From the IMG/VR virus record IMGVR_UViG_3300025769_000268, positions 1-41,280 of that record: a stretch of DNA of 41,280 nucleotides; one strand, given 5' to 3'. The notes under the pieces were generated by a model, which was not told the origin of the DNA, did no database searches, and saw only the letters and a list, made by a program, of their open reading frames with translations. The number at the start of each line of letters is the position of its first letter. Positions within the stretch are counted from its first letter, which is position 1. Source of the DNA: a virus. Positions 18,801 to 24,402 of this stretch are shown here, piece by piece. A program made the translations under genes and the position numbers.

Positions 18801-19168
18801 AACCTTTTAATGACGAAGTTTGGAATGTTATGAATCATGCTTACTTATCTTATAAACATGGTAAGGACGTAGGTAATAAATTTTTATTACAATTAAAAGA
18901 ACAAGTTCAAATGCCTTTTAGACCTGACCCAAGGACTGAAGCAACAGACATGGTTAATAATGCTTATGGATTTGGGCTGCAAAATATTGCAAAAGATGAT
19001 CTTGATGCTCAAAGAATAATGATTAAAGATTATGATATTACTCAAGAAAAATTAAAAGCAGGAAAGCCTTTAATGTATGGTGTTGATCCTCTTTACAATC
19101 CTAAAGAAACTAAGTTAGTTAGAACTAGAAGTTTAATGGATACTAAGTATGGTAGAACAGGGCTATAA
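12839..19168 (+). CDS. Giant multidomain virion protein (2109 aa), polyvalent-protein type
   Basis: The gene is coupled to the lysozyme by TAATG. Recognisable parts in order: an Ala/Gly-rich possible membrane stretch near residues 140-175; a zinc-peptidase-like motif HELDH (388-392) with a downstream ENRANERALEQ segment that could supply the third ligand; a long helical region; and a segment near 1180-1310 with KTAILGQLLGYPAAFTNT and NGLPADMFVRG, typical of ejected polyvalent phage proteins. A FRKGGEV motif follows at 1360-1366. A domain with VFEMQSD near 1638-1644, a ..KRGHDKVSF segment, and VVAKQIYKIAKKIGA resembles the EIQSD domain of polyvalent proteins. A second GGKV motif is at 1925-1928. 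I infer an internal protein ejected into the host with the DNA. The peptidase call is by motif only. Confidence 0.65.
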   Translation: MGKVRKTSSPWDNLKASDISTPEVKTFGLRKSYVSRTHGDLRRDPKFQDESEKLLNYLSEQQGAAEAITGGLISNDIFETLRDEEGRLLTVADRARVLKDAPEDIKQTYAYLRNEFENSKPGSFGEVGKALFDRGVDLFADPINLALALVAPGVGSTATKASAGALNKALTSEAGKQSVKRTLNNISASKVGAATAFEGAAWTGVENANRQDINIATGVQDAFSKGQFGLAVGTGAAFGGALGYGATKLFSRRTPSVAETPPSTTKPIPLVDEASPIEKLDFSNIDTSQPLVINYNRLQNIDGTPTTVTKQTEVIFEPTGKTRANGTPVYATTKTRKGEIQSVVLDDKAIRESFKNKPWTTSRVRGVLPLKADDIQTEDEWVMFNLLHELDHVVNPKPQVMKKALFENRANERALEQLKIARETNVLPEILTNAHQKVKDTVSNFFDSITTSTTRRGQEYFDRNLNPEVDTNLLNKLKKDLGNKYDDTRVASIILGIKDTIFKRLTPEQKSRGLEIATKSRLLEVNDVNPDVLAKFKEYGLTPDEISTAIEEVKKTYIKEGVTKRKEVLPSGQKIESVTTQNLTPEEINILAKGLSSDVGGGQRTSDVLADSIAEANATQGISNSAREKTILSRALSQASKFNAKFLTGKVAGVLDPYIRESSTIIGGFQRSVTSSLSNSWKRGEGIIRDTDDYGTVFDREFGRLGQPFKAIYEPVLKLAKGELRDNIDTLLSNAIRTGSTKELGEATSHLDKEVRKSLLDIVTFSRTQLNELGTELQSRGFVNNLVDNYLPRLWKRSEIENNKDNFINLLENNVVFEGVGTDPDAIRKAADDLYKELLDIKYQLGNDSGTGMNSFFAKRALVIKDETAFKDYLDNDLNNVMISYFRSAAKSFAKDDVFRVKNIEEFKSTWWTAAEKEMRENGADSATIRNAKNDMLAVYQSVTGEGLDRFGAKTQLAADTYMLANRMALLPLSTLSSLTEIFINISKAGPKTAFAGMRDAVFSGSKKMYDDSLNGLEKSFNMTRKEAMEELNYMGIALDQAFADYADRLGGDALASPVMRGVSNKFFRLTLLDQWTRGVQTASYITGKRLIAENLESIASHMPLIQAGKTSRRVQRQIDELADLGINYNEGVEWLQQGAKTGDNFYTKLKEGAGVYTNEVILNPSAQSGIKPMYMSNPKTAILGQLLGYPAAFTNTIMKNVIREGTRNPETILTQHLPAAAIMTGVAAFTNAVRTQGESLEGDPEEVIGNAFLRWGGNGLPADMFVRGRTAAEIYQNPSAYMTGLGPVWGDTYKVITTGDIFSVVGQKVPGYGAFNAVFGSFESTEDLPDQYRDFLRELDKNIIDESIPDKKATPKRNFRKGGEVYNVMQVPIEPDERVDKMTGLAYDVQAGGAFIDEEDRQSFALGTLASKAAPVLRSKLTEVLTKLANKGENIPVNRLVKKLETQGVRKDEIKAAGIAKDGTTANKIDTVVTQSGNIAYSPDSLKTIDRTRRDKPLVDSEFETAKETYADRYYEEPYSEEFGEGGGYIEIDDPIFPYLYEKVVPEDVLPNTYEIKVFGDPRVPSKLISPHFEGINLNPNNPAAQVSEANPVSYWVRFDEINKMKEYGPDYDGMSPQMIALRKRVFPKLGPDRLRVFEMQSDLIVNEKTLSNIKRTIREKLGDDDLVPVLEKNFGIDKKNISFTKEEAKALKDDASKTIEVEDKVNKIYQIIAESGNYSPGPSGNNARDDLGNLNDMYLQENFFENEYIEEYVSGLQDFKKRNKTFLKENLKLNSAINKYIELKDDIQEAILSNDKIQKLVGATTKNIINTSPIAKLDVSQNIINRMISETKKRGHDKVSFLIGKNTPTSKEYLTQLKRSEPIQNYYETVVAKQIYKIAKKIGATTSWDQNGYLTINLPEKEFTLPMYKNKGGYISREEYSIGGKVKKVLDKIMYAGSARMGVTKEDLRNHEKEVVTFLNAAIERGEIPKQFKVPTDEAGFGDFRKPFNDEVWNVMNHAYLSYKHGKDVGNKFLLQLKEQVQMPFRPDPRTEATDMVNNAYGFGLQNIAKDDLDAQRIMIKDYDITQEKLKAGKPLMYGVDPLYNPKETKLVRTRSLMDTKYGRTGL

Positions 19169-19227
19169 TTACTCATTAATATAATTCATAAGTAAAAAAT
19201 TAAATAATTTACCCATAGGATAACCTA

Positions 19228-20514
19228 ATGAAAAAAACTTTATTAGCTATTTGTATATCAATCGCATCAGTATCTCAAGCTGATGTTACTTATGTAGATG
19301 ACGTAGCAGATATTATAAATAATAACTGTGTTGTGTGTCATCGTCAGGGTGGCATAGGTCCAATGCAGTTTGAAACATATGAGCAGGTACGTCCGTGGAG
19401 TCCTTTAATACAGATTAAAGTAGCCAATCGTGAGATGCCTCCCTATGCTTATGATAAAGAAATAGGTATACAAGAACTGCATGGCGATTGGAGATTAGAA
19501 CAAGAAGAGATAGATACAATAGTAGAGTGGGTTAATACTGGCTCAGAGTACGGCAATAGGGATGTAGCTCTAGCACCTTTGGTACTACCAGATCCTAGTC
19601 AGTGGAACTTCTATGCGGATTTAGGAGAGCCTACAGTGGTCATCCCTTCTACGCCTATAGATATACCTGCTAGTGGAAATGATTTGTGGCATAAACATAA
19701 TGTGCCAAGTGGTTTAGCAGAGGACAGATGCATTAAAGCTATTCAAGTTAAGCCAAGAGGCGAGGCTAAGAGTGTAGTACACCATGCTAATAGTAGTGTT
19801 ATTTTAAATGGTGAAAGATTTGGTATGCTCACAGAGTATGCTATGGGTAAGTGGGGTGAGGTAGTACCGGAGGGCGTGTGTCGTACTATACCTGCAAATG
19901 CAGAGATAGCATGGGACATTCACATGTTCCCCGGAGGTCTTGGAGCAATGGCTCCAGAATCTGTTATTGAGAATAACATCGTAGATATAGGCATGTGGTT
20001 ATATTCTCCAGAGGAATCTGAAGAACTTAAATACAAACAAGACTTAAAGCTGTATAGAATAAGCGACCAAGACGATATAGTTATCCCCCCTAATGGATAC
20101 TTAATGACACAAGGCTTTCATTCTTTTGATCATCCTGTACGGATAGATTCTTGGCAACCTCACGGTCATCTTAGAATGAATGCAGCTTCCTTTGAAATAT
20201 TCTATCCTGAAACTGGACGTACAGAACAAGTCAGTCAGGTATCTAACTGGAGCGCAACGTGGCATCACAGTCATATATATGAGCCAGACTTTGCACCGCT
20301 TCTTCCAACAGGAGCAGTCTTAGTACTAAAGCAATGGTATGACAACACAAAAGAAAACCCTAATAACCCCGACTCTGATATGTGGGTTATGGGTGGAAGC
20401 AGAACAGGCGATGAGATGACCCATGCTTGGATTGCTGTGACACATCTTGATGATAATAAATATCAAGAACTTTTAAACGAACGAAACAATAAAAGGATCG
20501 TAGCCAAAAAATGA
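19228..20514 (+). CDS. Exported haem c - copper type II monooxygenase-like protein 1 (428 aa)
   Basis: Residues 1-18 are a Sec signal peptide ending SVSQA. A c-type haem domain follows with CVVCH (C34, C37, H38) and MPP (M70) as probable distal ligand. From about residue 120 the protein resembles the two-domain copper fold of peptidylglycine/dopamine-type monooxygenases. It has an HH pair (H185-H186 in VVHHANSS), H232 in DIHMFPGG, PHGHLRM (H312, H314), the YDNTKENPNNPDSD segment, and M397 in GDEMTH. This is a plausible full set of CuH and CuM ligands. It would act in the periplasm and needs host cytochrome c maturation. AGGA lies 8 bases before the ATG. It starts a three-gene cassette with a lipoprotein and a paralogue. 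Substrate unknown. Confidence 0.8.
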   Translation: MKKTLLAICISIASVSQADVTYVDDVADIINNNCVVCHRQGGIGPMQFETYEQVRPWSPLIQIKVANREMPPYAYDKEIGIQELHGDWRLEQEEIDTIVEWVNTGSEYGNRDVALAPLVLPDPSQWNFYADLGEPTVVIPSTPIDIPASGNDLWHKHNVPSGLAEDRCIKAIQVKPRGEAKSVVHHANSSVILNGERFGMLTEYAMGKWGEVVPEGVCRTIPANAEIAWDIHMFPGGLGAMAPESVIENNIVDIGMWLYSPEESEELKYKQDLKLYRISDQDDIVIPPNGYLMTQGFHSFDHPVRIDSWQPHGHLRMNAASFEIFYPETGRTEQVSQVSNWSATWHHSHIYEPDFAPLLPTGAVLVLKQWYDNTKENPNNPDSDMWVMGGSRTGDEMTHAWIAVTHLDDNKYQELLNERNNKRIVAKK

Positions 20515-20684
20515 AATATTTAGGATTGATGTCAATGTTATTAATTACAAGTTGTAGTACATATACTTTTAACTTACAAGAACATCCTGAATGGAATTGG
20601 ACAGATCAAGCAGTGTTTCAACAAAATATGAGAATGTGTAGGTATGCAGATAATTGCAATGCAGAACAACTCTTTATTAGATAA
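20511..20684 (+). CDS. Small exported lipoprotein (57 aa)
   Basis: The ATG at 20511 overlaps the previous stop (ATGA), implying translational coupling. The protein starts MKYLGLMSMLLITSC, a signal peptide ending in a good lipobox (ITSC, lipidated Cys at residue 15). The mature part of 43 residues is Trp/Gln-rich (QEHPEWNWTDQAVFQQ) with two further Cys (C43 and C49 in MCRYADNC) that could form a disulfide or bind metal. It lies between the two haem-copper genes, so an accessory role for them is an inference from context. A phage spanin-type lipoprotein is a second possibility. Confidence 0.7.
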   Translation: MKYLGLMSMLLITSCSTYTFNLQEHPEWNWTDQAVFQQNMRMCRYADNCNAEQLFIR

Positions 20685-20697
20685 CTAGGAGATAGTA

Positions 20698-21936
20698 ATG
20701 AAAAAGTTAGCGGTGACGATTAGCAGCTTATTATTTGCAACAGCAGCTGCAGCACATGAAGATGTTAATATAGATTATGCCACTAGTGTAGCACCTATTC
20801 TTATAAAACAATGTCAAATGTGCCATCGAGAAAATGGCATAGCACCGTGGGCAATGAGTAACTACCAAATAGTACAGGGCTTTGCACCTGCTATAAAAGA
20901 AGCGATTGAATCTAAACGTATGCCTCCGGGACAAATTAATCCTATATATCGTGATGATATTATAAATCATAGAACTTTAAGTCATACAGAAATAGAGACA
21001 CTTATAGCATGGATTGATGCAGGTACGCCAGTAGAAGGGAACAGTGATCCTTTAACAGAAACTGTTTACTCTCCTTCAGCATGGGTACATGGTGAGCCTG
21101 ATATGATTATTGAAGTACCGCCTCAAGAAATTCCTGCAGTTGGAACTCTTGGTCCTAATGCTATCCCTTACAGATACACAAAAGTAGATTTAGGTTTAAC
21201 AGAAGATAAGTGGTTACGTGGCTCAGAGTTTCTCCCAAGTGAGCCAACTGTAATGCATCACATGTTAAACACAGTTTCTATACAAGGCGAGAGAACAAAT
21301 CTTCTTGGAGCAGCAGGTGAGAGTCAAGAAGATTTAAACTACGCTAGTGTTAGTGCTTATGTCCCCGGAGGTACTCCTGATTTTTATGATGAGAACACTG
21401 GCGGTCTACTACGTGCAGGTTCAGTTGTTAACTTACAATTACATTACACACCTGATGGTACAGCTAGAACAGACCAAGCAAGGATAGGGCTTTATTTCCA
21501 TGATGAAGGTGTAGTGCCTCAAGAAAGAATGGCAGGGGGATGTGCCTGTATATTCCCTGATACTTGGACACCAATACCTCCCTTTGATCCTAACTTTGTA
21601 CAGACAGCAGAGATACAACTTGAACAAGATGTAAATCTTCATACGTTCTTACCTCACATGCACTTTCGTGGCAAGAGTATGAAAGCTACAGCTTACTATC
21701 CTGATGGGACTTGGGAAGAACTAATTGACATTCCTAAGTATGAATATGCGTGGCAGCTTTCATACACATGGAAAGAGCCTAAGTATATGCCTAAAGGAAC
21801 TAGACTATTTGTAGAAGGAGCTTTTGATAACTCAGCTGAAAATAAAATGAATCCTGATCCTAGTAGAGAAGTACCGTGGGGGCAGATGTCAGAGGATGAA
21901 ATGTTCTTCGGGGCATTTACTTGGAAAAATTTATAA
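20698..21936 (+). CDS. Exported haem c - copper type II monooxygenase-like protein 2 (412 aa)
   Basis: A signal peptide (MKKLAVTISSLLFATAAAA) precedes a c-type haem domain with CQMCH (C39, C42, H43) and MPP (M75). The copper part shows the cleaner family match. It has VMHHML (H187-H188), LQLHYTP (H249), PHMHFRGKSM (H320, H322), the FDNSAENKMNPDPS motif near 377-389, and a DEM near the C terminus (M402). These correspond to the CuH (His-His-His) and CuM (His-x-His plus Met) sites of PHM-like enzymes. The domain pairing is known from bacterial chromosomes, such as planctomycetes and some gammaproteobacteria. The paralogue upstream is diverged, so this is not a recent duplication. AGGAG precedes the ATG in a leader almost identical to that of the next gene. 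Confidence 0.85.
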   Translation: MKKLAVTISSLLFATAAAAHEDVNIDYATSVAPILIKQCQMCHRENGIAPWAMSNYQIVQGFAPAIKEAIESKRMPPGQINPIYRDDIINHRTLSHTEIETLIAWIDAGTPVEGNSDPLTETVYSPSAWVHGEPDMIIEVPPQEIPAVGTLGPNAIPYRYTKVDLGLTEDKWLRGSEFLPSEPTVMHHMLNTVSIQGERTNLLGAAGESQEDLNYASVSAYVPGGTPDFYDENTGGLLRAGSVVNLQLHYTPDGTARTDQARIGLYFHDEGVVPQERMAGGCACIFPDTWTPIPPFDPNFVQTAEIQLEQDVNLHTFLPHMHFRGKSMKATAYYPDGTWEELIDIPKYEYAWQLSYTWKEPKYMPKGTRLFVEGAFDNSAENKMNPDPSREVPWGQMSEDEMFFGAFTWKNL

Positions 21937-21949
21937 CTAGGAGACAGTA

Positions 21950-22414
21950 ATGATAGAAGTGACAGTAGCCATAGCTGCTGCTAGTCGTGCTGTGTCGCTT
22001 ATTAAAAAAGGTATACAAGTAGGTAAGGATACCTCAGAACTAAGCACTCAATTCGCAGAATTTTTTGATGCTAAAGACAAGATTGATACTGCAAAAACAG
22101 AAGCGGACAATGCTCCGTTAGGTAAAAAAGTATTTGCTGCACAATCCGTAGAGGCGTATGCATTAGAAGTAGCACTAGCAGAACATAAAGCTAAAGACTT
22201 AGAAAAACAATTAAGAGAACTTTTTGTTTACTCAGGACAGGGAGATGTATACAAAACAATGATGAGGGCTAGGAAGACAGAACGTCAAAGAAGATTAGAA
22301 ATAACTAAGAAGTTAGCAGCAAGAAAAAAATTTATATTTGATACATGTTTAATAGCTACTATTATTGCAACAGGAATGGGTATAATAGCTTCTTTATTAT
22401 ATTATATATTTTAA
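21950..22414 (+). CDS. C-terminally anchored coiled-coil protein (154 aa)
   Basis: This is a helical protein with NAPLGKKVFAAQSVEAYALE near residues 45-65, a charged coiled-coil-like section (about 70-125), and one C-terminal membrane helix (about 128-152, FIFDTCLIATIIATGMGIIA). Proteins with the LGKKVFA.QSVEA motif and this architecture occur in many marine T4-like and T7-like phages; I know of no function for them. The leader TAACTAGGAGACAGTAATG is one base different from that of the haem-copper gene upstream, so the two share a translation signal. A virion or membrane role is inferred. Confidence 0.6.
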   Translation: MIEVTVAIAAASRAVSLIKKGIQVGKDTSELSTQFAEFFDAKDKIDTAKTEADNAPLGKKVFAAQSVEAYALEVALAEHKAKDLEKQLRELFVYSGQGDVYKTMMRARKTERQRRLEITKKLAARKKFIFDTCLIATIIATGMGIIASLLYYIF

Positions 22415-22429
22415 CTAGAGGTACAACTT

Positions 22430-22609
22430 ATGATAGCCCTTTACACTGAAGACCAGTTAACGGCAGCATTTCAAATATACGTGCGTATACATGCTTCTTA
22501 CGAAATGGACGCAGTAGACTACGAAACCTTTAGAGGTATATTTGAACATCAGTTTATGGCAATGTCTCAAGCAGATGAAATATTTAATGGAGAAGGGACT
22601 ACTCATTAA
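22430..22609 (+). CDS. Small acidic protein (59 aa)
   Basis: The ORF begins MIALYTEDQLTAAFQIYVRI and ends NGEGTTH, and is acidic and helical. It is preceded by a TAACTAGAGGTACAACTT leader resembling the leaders of the two upstream genes. It fills the space between the TM protein and the EF-hand gene with 2 bases to the next ATG, which supports it as real. No family recognised. Confidence 0.6.
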   Translation: MIALYTEDQLTAAFQIYVRIHASYEMDAVDYETFRGIFEHQFMAMSQADEIFNGEGTTH

Positions 22610-22611
22610 CA

Positions 22612-22938
22612 ATGAACGCTAAGAAATTAGAACTACAATCTAAGTATGAACAGTTTGATCTTAATAGAGATGGAACTGTAAGTGATGAAGAGATAGACCG
22701 CGCTAAAGAAATGATTGACCTAGAGTTAAGAGAAGAAAAATCAGAGGCTCAAAAGTTAATGGCGTGGTTAGCTATAATTGTAATGACGGTAACAACTATT
22801 GTACTGTTTACTCCATTAATACCAGACAGTAGAGTTAATGCACTATCTGATTTACTAGGTCTATTTTATTTTTCATTGTGTGGCATTGTTGGTACTTACA
22901 TGGGCGCGACAGCTTTCATGCATAAGCCTAGTAAATAG
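22612..22938 (+). CDS. EF-hand protein with two membrane helices (108 aa)
   Basis: Residues 16-27 (DLNRDGTVSDEE) form a complete EF-hand calcium loop: Asp16, Asn18, Asp20, Gly21, Thr22, Ser24 and Glu27 at positions 1, 3, 5, 6, 7, 9 and 12. Helical flanks are present (KLELQSKYEQF and IDRAKEMI). Two hydrophobic helices follow, about 46-66 (LMAWLAIIVMTVTTIVLF) and 83-103 (LGLFYFSLCGIVGTYMGA). A calcium-sensing soluble domain on a two-helix membrane hairpin is expected in the host inner membrane. It could be a holin-like or signalling protein; neither is shown. It is the last plus-strand gene of this block and overlaps the end of the convergent minus-strand gene by 11 bases. Confidence 0.75.
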   Translation: MNAKKLELQSKYEQFDLNRDGTVSDEEIDRAKEMIDLELREEKSEAQKLMAWLAIIVMTVTTIVLFTPLIPDSRVNALSDLLGLFYFSLCGIVGTYMGATAFMHKPSK

Positions 22939-23149
22939 TACTCTGCACTTCTTTTTCTAATAAGTTGTGTAGACCCTCTAGTTTTAGAGAGCCTTCCTTA
23001 ACAACCTTTTTTATAATTGGTATCTCATCTGTTGGAAATATTCTTTCTATATCTTCAAACGGTAAGTGTGAATACTCAGATATAATATTACCATCCCTTG
23101 CTAAGAACACCCTGAATGAAATTAAGTTACCTTCTTGTCTGTTGTCCAT
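22928..23149 (-). CDS. Small hypothetical protein downstream of nrdB (73 aa)
   Basis: A strong GGAGG site lies 7 bases before the ATG and 3 bases beyond the nrdB stop, so it is the last gene of the minus-strand block. The protein is MDNRQEGNLISFRVFLARDG..., with a central PFEDIERIFPTDEIPIIKK segment, and is acidic, probably alpha/beta. No family recognised. It ends inside the 3' end of the opposing EF-hand gene, so opposing transcripts must collide or overlap here. Confidence 0.6.
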   Translation of the reverse strand: MDNRQEGNLISFRVFLARDGNIISEYSHLPFEDIERIFPTDEIPIIKKVVKEGSLKLEGLHNLLEKEVQSTIY

Positions 23150-23158
23150 ACTGCCTCC

Positions 23159-24139
23159 TCAGTCCTCAACTCCCAGACTTTTAAATTGGACACTATCTAG
23201 GTTGCCCTTTATACCTCCCTTCATATAAGTAGTAGCCCTGCCTTCAAAGAAGTTTTGATGCTCTACTCCCAGTACATCGTCTAACCAATTAAGAGGATTA
23301 TCTTTTACTCCAAAGTTAGGTTTTAAACCTAGCTGTAGTAAACGCCTGTCAGCTATATATCTTATATATTGTTTCATCTCATGTTTAGATAAGCCTTGTA
23401 TATCACCCATCTCAAATACTAAATCTAAAAACTTATCCTCTAGTTTTACCATCTCTCTACAGACTTGATAGATTTCTTTCTTAAACTCATCTGTCCATAG
23501 GTGTAAGTTTTCTTTTATAAATTCTCTAAACAGCTTTGTCATTGCCTCAACATGCATAGACTCATCACGTATACTATAAGTAACTATCTGCCCCATGCCT
23601 TTCATCTTACCAAAGCGAGGGAAATTTAAAAGAATTACAAAGCTACTGAAGAGTTGTAACCCCTCAGTAAAGGCAGAGTATACAGCTAGATTCTTAGCAA
23701 TAGATTCTTTGTCACTAAGTTTAAGAGGGACATTAGTTATGTACTCATGCTTCTCTGCCATAGCTTCGTATTCAGAGAAAGCTTTGTATTCTACGTCAGG
23801 CATCCCTACTGTATCAAGCAACAAACTATAAGCGTGTTGATGGATAGACTCCATGTTAGCGAATGAAGACATCATCATCCTAGACTCTGGCTTTTTAAAT
23901 ACACGCATGTACTTGTCTATGTAACCAGAAGCTACATCAACATCTGACTGAGTAAACAATCTAAAAATCTGAGTCAGCATATTCTTTTCTGAGTCGCTCA
24001 TTTCTTGCCAATCTTTTACATCATTATGTAAAGGTACATCTTCCGGTAGCCATATCATTTGATTCTGTTGCACATAGTAATCAAACATCCACGGATAATC
24101 AAAAGGCTTATAATAATCTCTAGTTCCTAACAAACTCAT
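23159..24139 (-). CDS. nrdB: Ribonucleotide reductase class I, small (beta) subunit
   Basis: It supplies the radical for reduction of ribonucleotides by NrdA. All metal ligands of the di-metal site can be seen: D66, E97 and H100 (in MESIHQHAY), E159 (TEGLQLF), E193 and H196 (RDESMH). A tyrosine, Y104, lies exactly where the radical Tyr of class Ia proteins sits, so a tyrosyl-radical enzyme is likely. The length, 326 residues, is usual for phage and bacterial NrdB. The C-terminal tail (FKSLGVED) would dock to NrdA. The start overlaps the stop of the intervening 88-residue gene by 4 bases. It forms a unit with nrdA to increase dNTP supply during replication. Confidence 0.95.
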   Translation of the reverse strand: MSLLGTRDYYKPFDYPWMFDYYVQQNQMIWLPEDVPLHNDVKDWQEMSDSEKNMLTQIFRLFTQSDVDVASGYIDKYMRVFKKPESRMMMSSFANMESIHQHAYSLLLDTVGMPDVEYKAFSEYEAMAEKHEYITNVPLKLSDKESIAKNLAVYSAFTEGLQLFSSFVILLNFPRFGKMKGMGQIVTYSIRDESMHVEAMTKLFREFIKENLHLWTDEFKKEIYQVCREMVKLEDKFLDLVFEMGDIQGLSKHEMKQYIRYIADRRLLQLGLKPNFGVKDNPLNWLDDVLGVEHQNFFEGRATTYMKGGIKGNLDSVQFKSLGVED

Positions 24140-24402
24140 TGTTCTTGCTCCTTGGTTATTTCGTATTCCCAGTACTCTACGATCATCCCCTTTGGTACGA
24201 CCATAATAGAATTTACATACTCTTTATATTTCTCACTATGAAATATATCTGTTGAAAGAATAACTTCATTCTCATTATCTGCTACTAGGTAGCCCACTGT
24301 AGAACGCATAATAGGTTTAGACTTCTTGGCTTCACTGATAAGTATATCTTCAGTGTCCACCCAAGCATCTCCCCATTTTACTTCTACAACTTTATCCCTC
24401 AC
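24136..24402 (-). CDS. Small hypothetical protein between nrdA and nrdB (88 aa)
   Basis: The gene overlaps nrdA's end by 11 bases and nrdB's start by 4 bases. The protein has KWGDAWVDTEDI at the N terminus, a TVGYLVADNENEVILSTD core and VPKGMIVEYWEYE at the C terminus, a small beta fold by appearance. Similar proteins with WGDAW and PxGMI motifs are common in cyanophages and other marine phages without known function. It has no CxxC, so it is not the glutaredoxin sometimes found in RNR operons. Its place suggests a link to nucleotide metabolism. Confidence 0.65.
   Translation of the reverse strand: MRDKVVEVKWGDAWVDTEDILISEAKKSKPIMRSTVGYLVADNENEVILSTDIFHSEKYKEYVNSIMVVPKGMIVEYWEYEITKEQEQ

Noticed and set aside
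19164-19185. Promoter before the haem-copper cassette (TATAAT at 19164 and 19180)
   Set aside because: No -35-like hexamer at 16-18 bases upstream of either; AT-rich intergenic DNA yields such hexamers by chance. A phage-specific promoter cannot be excluded.
19228-21936. Cassette as host DNA contamination
   Set aside because: It lies in the same strand and spacing as flanking phage genes, and its leader is shared with the next phage gene. Only long reads could fully exclude a chimera.
22975-22995. Terminator after the EF-hand gene (CTCTA-GTTT-TAGAG)
   Set aside because: Only a 5-bp AT-rich stem, no direct T-run, and it lies inside the opposing gene.
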